This document shows positions 35,142-45,900 of a DNA stretch of 50,639 bases, one piece after another. The stretch's first letter is position 1; each line of letters begins with the position of its first letter. Source of the DNA: CAZCVI01 sp964502145. Lineage in GTDB: Bacteria > Acidobacteriota > Aminicenantia > UBA2199. The notes under the pieces were generated by a model. That model worked only from the letters and a program-made list of their open reading frames with translations. It made no database searches and had not been told where the DNA came from. Position numbers and translations under genes: made by a program. The stretch spans positions 1 through 50,639 of the forward strand of contig CAZCVI010000051.1 of NCBI GenBank assembly GCA_964502145.1. Direction: 5' to 3'.

Positions 35142-35154
35142 TGAAGAATAAGGT

Positions 35155-35160
35155 AAGAGG
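35155..35160 (+). promoter_or_regulatory. Ribosome binding site of gene 2
   Basis: aagagg lies 9 bases before the ATG at 35170, inside the 28-base gap after the gene 1 stop (35139-35141). Its presence argues that the split between C10 and A10 is a real gene boundary, not a frameshift. Confidence 0.7.
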
Positions 35161-35169
35161 AAAAAGAAT

Positions 35170-36945
35170 ATGCTAATTAAAAAATTTGAAGAACAGGTAA
35201 ACCAAAATCCCCACGCTATGGCTGCAAAAACCCTAAATGCTGCGTTCACCTATGGAGAACTCAATCACTATGCCAACTGGATAGCCCATACGATCCAAAA
35301 CAAGTACTCTAGCACGTGCTCTAACCAAACTGTGGGACTTCTTTTTGATCACGGTGTCCCGATGATTGCTGCGTTATTGGGAGTTCTGAAAGCCGGGAAA
35401 ATCTATGTGCCTCTGGCGCCGGATTATCCGCAGAGTCGACTTTCCTATATGGTACAAGATGCGGATGTCTCTTTGATTCTTACTGATCAAGCCAATGAAA
35501 CTTCTGCCAAAATAATTGCCTTGGAAAACAATATCCCCTACCTTAATATAGAAGAAATAAACCGGGAGCGGGTAGTCGAGAATCCTGTGCGTGAAATAAC
35601 CGGGAATAAATTGGCGTATATTATTTATACTTCGGGTTCCACCGGTTTACCCAAGGGGGTGATGCAAACCCATGAAAATGTTTATTATTATATCCGTAAT
35701 TGGATCAAGATTTTTGCTATTGTTCCTTCAGACCGGATGACGTTGATCTCTTCTTTTTCCCATGATGCGGCAGTAATGGATATATATGCCGCGCTTTTAT
35801 CCGGTGCTTCACTTTACCCGTTTAACCTGAAACGAGATGAACGTGCTGGCTCCCTTGAACTCTCCGAATTCTTGGTACAGGAAAAACTAACGGTATGGCA
35901 CTCTGTCCCGTCATTGTATCATTATTTCGTCAATACTCTGACTGAGACAGATCGGTTTCCCCGGCTGCGTTTTATCATTCTGGGCGGGGAACCGGTATTG
36001 ATGTTTCATGTTGATATGTTTCAAAAATATTTCCCCCAAACCAAACTGGCCAATATCTACGGGCAATCGGAATCCTCGGCCAATTCTATTTGGATCGTCG
36101 GCTCCAATGACCACGTCGGGAAAGTGACGATTGGGAAAACACTGGACTGCACAAAAATTTTTTTGGTCAATGACAAAGGAAAAGAGGCGAAACCTTTTGA
36201 AACGGGGGAAATTCTGGTGTCTTCGCCCCATCTTTCACCGGGGTATTGGCACAAGGAGGAACTTTCGAAAAAAGTGTTTACCAAGGACCCCAAATTCGGC
36301 TCGCTCTATTGGACTGGAGACGTGGGACGTTTGCTTTTGAATGGTGAGATAGAGTTTATTGGGCGACGGGACTCCCAGGTAAAAATCCGCGGCTATCGCA
36401 TTGAACTGGGAGAGATTGAGACGCTTCTTTTAAAACATCAAGCCATCAAAGAGGCGGCTGTAACTGCAAAAAAAGATGCGGTGGGGGATTGGTTCATCGT
36501 GGCGTATATTATTGTCAAAGATAACCTTACTGAATCAGAACGGAATGTTTTGGAGAATGTCCACCACTGGCGTGAATATCTGGCCAATTCATTACCTGAT
36601 TATATGATTCCAGCTTATTTTGTCCATATGGAACAATTCCCTTTAACAGCCAGTTTTAAAATTGATCGCAAAGCCCTGCCTGATCCAGAAATTGGCACAG
36701 GAAAGGATTATGTGGCACCGACGAATGAGACGGAACAAAAATTAACGCGCATCTGGGCGGAAGTCCTGGCTATCACAGAGGACAAAATCGGTATTCAAGC
36801 CAATTTTTTTGAACTGGGCGGCCATTCTTTGAAAGCTGCCGCACTCACGTTAAAAATCCATAAAGAATTTAATGCCAAGGTTCCATTGGAAGAAGTGTTT
36901 AAACGAGTGACGATCAGCTCATTAGCCCAATACATCCAAGCAGTT
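35170..36945 (+). other. A10-PCP10: second half of split module 10 (substrate unassigned)
   Basis: A10 is divergent. It has TSGSTGLPKG (near 35630-35660) and TGDVGR, but the A4 region reads SHDAAVMD without the usual Phe before Asp. The A5 motif is YGQSES instead of YGPTE, and the A10 core is ASFKIDR instead of xxGKxDR, though the Lys is kept. I read the specificity positions as D-A-M-S-I-G-I-A-N and cannot assign a substrate. PCP10 serine is at 36826-36828. With C10 it forms a module of different ancestry from the rest of the line. Confidence 0.8.
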
Positions 36946-39900
36946 GAAAAAGAACTGTTCCTGGCTGTTGAACCGGCTGAGAAAAAATCATTTTATCCAT
37001 TATCATCGGCGCAAAAGCGGTTGTACTTTCTCCAGATGATGGAAGAAACCAGCACGGGCTATAATATGTCCCAGGTGATGGAACTGGAAGGAAAAATAGC
37101 TATGGAAAGACTCGGAAAAACATTTACGCTTTTAATACAGCGCCATGAAAGTTTTAGAACTTCCTTTCTTATGGTTGCCGAAGAACCGGTGCAACGAATT
37201 TTTGATACGGTGTCCTTTGCAATAGAAATAAGTGTTGCTGCGCCGCTCATGTCCTCCGCAAAAACACCAGAAGCATTAATAAACGCATTCATTCGTCCCT
37301 TTAATTTATCCCAGGCCCCTCTTTTGCGAGTGGGTGTTGTGCCCTTGGCGGAAGATTCGCATCTTTTACTGGTGGACATGCATCATATCATCTCTGATGG
37401 CACGTCTATGGGCGTGTTGATTAAAGAGTTCATGGACCTGTATGAATCGCGACCATTACCCCAACTCCGTCTTCATTACAAGGATTACGCCGTGTGGACG
37501 ACGCAGCGGAAAGATGAATTATCCAGACAAGAAGCCTATTGGCTAAAAGAATTTGCCGATGAGATGCCTTTATTGGATTTACCGCTTGATTATTCGCGCC
37601 CGCAACTTCAACAATTTGTAGGAAATAGTGTGCCTTTCACCTTGGACGCGCCTAATACGCACGCGTTAAAAGCGTTGGCATTGCAGCAGGGTGTCACATT
37701 ATATATGGTATTGCTGGCAGTTTATAATATATTTTTAGCCAAGGTGTGCAACCAGGAAATAGTTGCCGTGGGTACACCGACTGCGGGTCGCCGTCATGCT
37801 GATCTGGGAAAAGTGATCGGTATGTTCGTGAATACGCTGGTATTAAAAAATTCCCCTGCGGGAGATAAAAATCCCTGCTCGTTCTTGGCAGAAGTAAAAG
37901 TAAACACATTAAATGCCTTTGCCAATCAGGATTACCAGTATGAAGGATTGGTAGAGAAGGTAGTAAAAAACAGGGATACCAGCCGCAATCCACTGTTTGA
38001 TACGATGTTTGTTTTGCAAAACCAGGATATTCCAACCATAGAAAACTCCAGTTTGAAGTTAAAATACTATCCTTATGAGCGGCAGACTGCCAAATTTGAT
38101 CTTACCTTGATGTGTATTGAATTTGCTGGGCAATTATACTGCTCACTTGAATATTGTACTGCATTATTAAAAGAAGCAACGGTGCAACGATTCACCCGCT
38201 ATTTCCAGAACGTTTTATCCTCGGTCTTGGCAAGTCCCTATACTAAAATAGCAGAAATTGAAATCATTTCCGAGGCGGAAAAAGAACAGATATTATTTCA
38301 ATTCAACAATACATGCACAAAGTATCCCAAAGACAAAACGATCCCGCACATATTTGCCGAACAAGCCCATCGGTTCCCCGATCATATGGCTATCATCGCT
38401 CCCAAAAACGGGGAGGGCCAAGTTACTTACTCCGAATTAAATAAAAAATCCAATCAATTGGCCCACGTATTACTATCTAAAGGTGTTTCCCCTGATACTA
38501 TTGTCGCCATCATGGTGGAACGCTCCATTGAAATGATCATTGGTATCCTCGGTATATTAAAATCCGGTGGCGCCTATCTACCGATTGACCCCGACTACCC
38601 CGAAGATCGTAAACAATTCATGTTATCCGACAGTGCCGCTAAAATCCTAATAACAGCTCAATTCATCCAAGAAGCCACTCTCATAACTCCCATAATTCCC
38701 ATAATTCCCATACTTCCCATAATTCCCATCACTCTCATTACTCCCACAAATCTCGCCTATATCATCTACACTTCCGGCACCACAGGAAAACCCAAGGGAG
38801 TTTTAGTGACCCATGAAAATGTTGTCCGTTTATTGTTCAACGATGAGTTTCAATTCCAATTTAATGAGAATGATGTCTGGACCATCTTTCATTCCTATTG
38901 TTTTGATTTTTCCGTGTGGGAGATGTATGGTGCATTGTTATTCGGTGGAAAGTTGATTCTTATTCCGCGTGTTACAGCCATGGATACCCGTGACTATTTG
39001 GATATCTTAAAAAGAGAAGCTGTGACTGTGCTAAACCAAACTCCATCATCATTTTATCGGCTAGTGGAAGAAGAATTACCAATAGCCGCTAAAGCGCTTT
39101 ATTTAAGATATATCATATTCGGGGGTGAAGCCCTACAACCGAAAAAATTAAAAGAGTGGCACTTGAAATACCCGTTCACCACATTAATCAATATGTACGG
39201 GATTACCGAGACCACCGTGCATGTCACCTACAAAGAAATCACCCATGAAGAAATGGCTGCCAAAGTAAGCAATATAGGAAAGCCTATTCCTACCTTGAAT
39301 GTATATATCATGGATTCTTACTGCCATCTGTTACCTATTGGCCTTAGCGGTGAGATATACGTTGGCGGTGCCGGTGTAGCCAGAGGTTATTTGAACCGCC
39401 CGCAATTAACCCACGACAAATTTATCTCGCCTTCAACCCTGTCCATTTCGTCCATTACGTCCATTTCGTCCATGTCGTCCACAAAATTCTACAAAACCGG
39501 TGATTTGGCCCGCTGGTTGCCAGATGGTGATCTCGAATATTTGGGTCGCATCGATCACCAGGTGAAAATCCGCGGCTTCCGTATCGAACTGGGAGAAATT
39601 GAAAATTTATTATTAAGCCATGACCAGATTAATGATGCGGTAGTGATCGTCAGGGACGAAAACAATGGCGATAAGAGTCTGGTGGCTTATTTTGTAGCGG
39701 ACAAAGAGTTAAGCAGCAATGAATTACGAGATTATTTATTAAACAATTTACCCGACTATATGATCCCAGCCTACTTCATGAGGCTGGAAAAAATACCGCT
39801 GACGGCCAATGGGAAAATCAATAAAAAAGCATTGCCTAAACCTGAATTTAAGCCAATTTTAGCCAATTATGCTCCACCCCGCACTAAAATTGAACATCAT

Positions 39901-42900
39901 TTGGCTGAAATATGGTCCGTCTTACTGGACATCCAGAAAGAAAAGATTGGCATCCATGATAATTTCTTTGAATTGGGTGGACATTCATTAAAAGCCAATA
40001 CGATGATGGCCCGAATTCATAAAGCCATGGATATCAAAATCGATCTGGCGCAAATCTTCAAAAACTCCACTATCGCTGGTCTAGCCCTGCTCATTGAAAA
40101 ATCACTTAAAAACACTTACGCACAAATAGAGGCAGCGGAAGCGAAAGAATATTATGCCTTATCCTCGGCCCAAAAGCGCTTATATTTTCTGCAAATGATG
40201 GCAGAATCGGGCACTATGTATAATATGTCCCAAGGCATGAATCTAACAGGACAAATTGAACTGCACAGATTGGAAGATACGTTCAAAAAATTAATACAGC
40301 GGCATGAAGGTTTTAGAACGTCTTTTCTTATTGTGGCTGAAGCGCCTGTGCAGAGAATTTTTGACCGTGTAGAATTTGAAATAGATAAAAATGGTATGGA
40401 GTGCCAGCCCGAAGCTTTTATTAAAACCTTCATTCGTCCGTTTAACTTATCCCAAGCTCCTCTTTTGCGAGTAGCTGTGCTGCCGTTGGCACAAGACGCC
40501 CATCTTTTAATGGTGGATATGCATCATATTATTTCTGATGGTATTTCCATGGGCGTATTGGTTAACGATTTTATGACCCTTTACCAAGGCGAGAATTTAC
40601 CAGCACTACGTCTGCATTACAAGGATTACGCGGTCTGGGAAACACAACAAAAAGATGAACTCACCAAACAGGAAACCTATTGGTTAAAAGAATTTGGTGA
40701 CCCAGTACCGCTCTTAGATTTACCGCTTGATTATGTAAGGCCCCAGGTGCAACAATTTGTCGGCAATAGTGTGGGTTTCCTCGTGGGCAGTCAAAATACC
40801 CGCGCTTTAAATGCGCTTGCCTTGAAGCACGGGCTTACATTATTCATGGTATTGCAGGCGATTTATACCATTTTTTTAGCCAAAATTTGCAATCAGGACG
40901 TTGTGGTTGTGGGCACACCTACGGCAGGTCGCGCGCATGCGGATCTGGAACACGTTATTGGCATGTTTGTAAATACCCTGGTTCTTAAAAACGCCCCGGC
41001 TGGTGACAAGAATCTGCCGCTATTTCTGGAAGAAGTAAAGGAAAAAACATTAAATGCCTTTGCCAATCAGAACTACCAATATGAAGCATTGGTAGAGAAA
41101 GTAATGGATCACAGGGAAACCAGTCATAATCCGCTGTTTGATACGATGTTTGTTTTGCAAAACCAGGATATTCCAACTGTAGAAAACTCTACTTTGAAGC
41201 TTACAGCCTACGCATATGAGCGGCATACTTCAAAGTTTGATTTATCTTTACTGTGTATAGAATTTGCCGGGGACATTTCCTGTAATTTAGAATATTGTAC
41301 GCGTCTATTTAAGCCGGCAACGATTCTCCGCTTCACGCACTTTTTCAAAAAGGTGATATCTGCGGTGCTGGAAAATCCCCAGCAAAAAATATCAGAAATT
41401 GAAATCATTTCCGAGGCAGATAAAGAGCAGATATTATTTCATTTCAACAATACATGCACAGCCTATCCCAAAGAAAAAACGATCCCCCTATGTTTTGAAG
41501 AACAGACAAAACGCACCCCAGATCATATCGCTATTTATGGTGTAAGTTACGAGTACCCAGATTGGGCACCATCTCAATTAACCTATGCTGAATTAAACAA
41601 GAAATCCACTCAATTGGCCCAGATATTAATAGAAATGGGCGTATTACCCGATACCATCGTAGCGATCAAAATCAAACGTTCCATAGAAATGGTCATCGCT
41701 GTCCTGGGTATTTTAAAAGCAGGAGGTGCCTATTTACCCATTGCTTTAGATTATCCCCAAGAGCGTATTGATTTTATGTTATCTGACAGTGCCGCCACTA
41801 TTCTTCTCACCCCCCAATTCATCCAAGAAGCCACTCCCATACTTCCCATACTTCCCATACTTCCCATAACTCCCATAATTCCCAGAATTCCCATTACTCC
41901 CATACTTCCCACAAATCTCGCCTACGTCATCTACACTTCCGGTTCCACCGGAACTCCCAAAGGTGTTTTAGTCGAGCATGGCAATGTAATTCGTCTTGTT
42001 AAAAATACCAATTTCATCGATTTTTTACCCGATGACCGGATATTGCAAACCGGTGCATTGGAATTTGATGCGTCCACCTTTGAAATATGGGGGGCTTTAT
42101 TAAATAGCTTGACCCTTTATCTTGAATCCAAGGAAGACCTTCTTAATGCCCAGAAATTAAAACGTATTATGACCCAGAATCATATTACCATGATCTGGTT
42201 AACTTCCCAGTTGTTTAATCATCTTGTCCAAATGGATGTGACCATTTTTGCCCAGCTCCGGCATTTATTGGTAGGGGGTGATGTGTTATCTCCCGCGCAT
42301 ATTAATCTTATCCGCCGACAGTTTCCTCATCTGCGTATTATCAATGGTTATGGCCCTACCGAAAACACTACCTTTTCTACCACGTTTGTAATAGACGCCC
42401 AATATGAAGAAAAAATTCCGATTGGCAAACCTATAGCCAATTCGACTGCTTATATCTTTGATAAAACCAATCATTTATCACCCATCGGTGTGCCCGGTGA
42501 ATTAGTTGTTGGTGGTGCTGGCATAGCCAGAGGTTATTTAAATAACCCAGACCTCACCCACCATAAATTTCTTTCCCTGTCCACAACGTCCATATCGTCC
42601 ACAACGTCCACATCGTCCATAAAACTCTACAAAACGGGTGACTTGGCCCGTTGGTTAACCGATGGCACCATTGAATTCCTTGGTCGTTTAGATACCCAGG
42701 TTAAGATCAGAGGATTCCGCATTGAGTTAGGCGAAATCGAAAAGCAATTATTAACCCATACCCAGATCAACGAGGCTATTCTTATTGCCAAAGAAGGCAG
42801 CAGTGGTGAGAAGTATCTTTGTGCTTACATTGTTTTAAAAGGAGCGGAAAACGCCCCGATCGAGTCGCTCCAACTCAGAGAATACCTGTCTAAGCGTTTG

Positions 42901-45900
42901 CCCGATTATATGATCCCTGCTTATTTTGTGCCTATGGATCACATTCCCCTCACTTCCAATGGCAAGGTAAACTGGCGCGTCTTACCTGAACCCGAAATAA
43001 AATTTCAGGAAGGATACGTGCCCCCACGCACTAAAATTGAAAAAGAATTGCTGGACATCTGGTCCTTTATACTGGGAATACAAAAAGAAAAAATCGGTAT
43101 CCATGATAATTTCTTTGAACGGGGTGGGCATTCACTGAAAGCCACAACCATGATGTTTCGGATTCACAAAGTATTGGAAACCAAAATCCAGCTCACCCAG
43201 ATATTCACAAACCCGACTATTGCTGAACTGGCCGAGCTCATAGAAAAATCAGCTAAAAACAGGTTCGCGTCAATAGAAGCAGCGGAAAAGAAGGAATATT
43301 ACCCTTTATCCTCGGCGCAAAAGCGCTTGTACTTTCTCCAGATTCTGGACGAAACCAGTACCGGGTATAATATGCCCCAGATTTTTAAATTGGCAGGAAC
43401 GATCCAATGGGAAAAACTGGCCAACAGCTTTAACAAACTGGTCGAACGACACCAAAGCTTCAGAACTTCCTTTTTTATTTTAAATGAAGAACCCAAGCAA
43501 CGGATTGATGATCATGTCTTATTACAAATAAATACTAATTTTAGCGACGTGAAGGATTTTGTCCGTCCTTTTGATCTTTCTATGGCTCCCTTGTTGCGCG
43601 TGGGGCTGGTTTCCCTCGCCGCAGAAGAATCCCTTTTGATGGTGGACATGCATCATATTATTTCTGACGGTACGTCTATGGGTGTATTGGTTAACGATTT
43701 TATGGCCCTTTATCAAGGCGCGAATTTACCCGAACTTCGTCTCCATTACAAGGATTTCGCTGTATGGGAGAACCTTCGGCAAACCGATCTCACTTCCCAG
43801 GAAGCGCATTGGTTAGCCGAATTTAAAGATGCGGTGCCCGTCCTTGATTTACCGCTTGACTATGTCCGTCCCCGAGTTAAAAGTGTTGCAGGTAGTACCG
43901 TTCAATTCCTCTTGGACAGCTCCCATACCCAACAATTAAATGCGTTGGCATTACAGCACGGTGTCACATTATTCATGGTAGTGCTGGCTGTATACAATAT
44001 CTTTTTAGCCAAAATTTGCAACCAGGACATTATTGTGGTGGGAACGCCTAGCGCGGGCCGTTCGCATGCGGACTTGGAACAGGTTATTGGCATGTTTGTT
44101 AATACCCTGGTACTTAAAAACGCCCCGGCTGGTCACAAAAGTTTCCACGCTTTTTTGGCTGAAGTTAAGGAAAAAACATTACATGCGTTTGCCAACCAGG
44201 ATTATCAATATGACGAATTGGTAGAAAAAATACTGAAAAACAGAGAAACGAGCCGCAATCCACTATTTGATACGATGTTTGTTTTGCAAAACCTTGATGT
44301 CCCCACCATAAAAAATTCTGATTTGTCGCTTGCTGCCTATTCATATGAGCAGACCACGGCAAAATTTGATTTAACGTTCATATGCACTGAAATGGCAGAA
44401 CAAATAGCCTGTACCCTGGAATATTGTACGCGCCTTTTTGAAAGAGAAACGATTCTCCGCTTTGAAACATATCTAAAACACATAGTGGCCTCTGTGCTCC
44501 ACGACCCGAACCAACCCCTTGCGCAGATAGATATGCTTCCCCAAGCAGAGAAAAAACAACTGGTTGTGGATTTTAATACTACTTCCTTTCCATACCCGGA
44601 CAACAAAACCATTTATCAGTTGTTTGAGGATCAGGTCCACCTAGTACCCGATCAGATCGCGCTGACATTTGAAGGACAGAATCTAACTTTCCGCCATTTT
44701 AATGAATGCTCCAATTTACTCGCTCATTATTTAATCGCAGAGCAAGGCATTCAGCACGGTGACCGCGTCCTAGTAGTGATGGATCGTTCTATTGAACTTA
44801 TATTCGTGCTCATGGCGGTAATGAAAGCCCGTGCTGCGTATGTGCCCATGGATATTTCTATGCCTACCGAACGAATCCGCATTGTTTTAAATGATGCTTC
44901 TATTGGAATCGTCTTATCACAGCAGAAATATCTCTCCAAGCTCGCTCCCCTTCAGACCCAATGCCCGGCGCTGCATTCTATTTTGTGTATTGAGCACCTC
45001 CAGAACGATATGTTGAATTATTCCTCTACCAACCCGGTCTCAGGTCAAGCTACAGACCCTGCTTATGTCATGTATACCTCTGGTTCCACCGGTATTCCCA
45101 AGGGCGTTCTGGTTGAACACCGTACTATAGTGAATACGATTATCTGGCGGAAGAATAATTATGAATATGCGCCGGGTTATGTCAGTTTGCAAGTCCCTCC
45201 TTATTTTTTCGATAGTTCTGTTACCGATATTTTCACCCCGTTATTGGGCGGTTCCCGTCTCGTCCTTATTCGTGATGAAGAACGTTCTGACCTCACCGTG
45301 CTGAAAAAAACCATTACCAAAAACAGTGTCACCCATTTTATTGTGGTGCCTATCTTTTATAATGTGTTGCTTGAAGAGATTGCCGATGCTTTAAACCATA
45401 TCAAGATGATCTGTTGTGCGGGTGATAATTTTCCCGATGAGTTGATCCGCAAGCATTTTGAGCGCTTGCCCCACGTGCGTATCTTCAATGAATACGGCCC
45501 CACTGAAAACAGTGTTAATTCCACCGCCTATGAACTTCACCCCCAAAGCCCCAAGGCCCTTATCGGCAAACCGATCAATAATGTGGCGGTGTATGTGCTG
45601 GATAAGCGCCTCGGGTTGTGTCCGCTTGGTGTGACCGGGGAATTATGCTTGGCCGGTTCCAGTTTGTCGCGTGGGTACTTGAATCGTCCTGAATTAACCC
45701 ATGAAAAGTTTGTAAAAGCCCAGCTCTTTGAGAATACCAGTCCGCTTTTTTATCGCACCGGGGATTTGGGGCGTTGGTTGGCAGATGGCAATCTCGAATT
45801 TTTAGGCCGCGTTGACAATCAAGTCAAGATTCGCGGCATGCGCATTGAAATCGGTGAGATTGAAAACCAATTATTAAAACATGAGCAAATCAAAGAGGTA

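Larger units (their letters stand above)
36988..40100 (+). other. Module 11: C11-A11-PCP11, predicted Thr
   Basis: C11 has HHIISDG (His at 37381-37386). A11 is about 38330-39830. Its specificity positions read D-F-W-N-I-G-M-V-H, identical to the established threonine code. PCP11 serine is at 39985-39987. A11 carries both types of tandem repeat, like A1 and A12. Confidence 0.9.
40147..43250 (+). other. Module 12: C12-A12-PCP12, predicted Val; altered carrier motif
   Basis: C12 has HHIISDG (His at 40522-40527). A12 is about 41455-43000. Its specificity positions read D-A-F-W-L-G-G-T-F, close to the valine code DAFWIGGTF. The PCP12 motif reads FFERGGHSL: Arg (43120-43122) replaces the Leu found in nearly all other carriers here, while the phosphopantetheine serine is kept (43132-43134). 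A12 carries both tandem repeats. Confidence 0.85.

Noticed and set aside
35131..35172. Frameshift or sequencing error splitting one gene into two
   Set aside because: There is a clear stop, a plausible ribosome binding site, a start codon, and a different sequence context at the C10/A10 junction. The duplicated atgaagaatgatgaagaat just there does leave some doubt.
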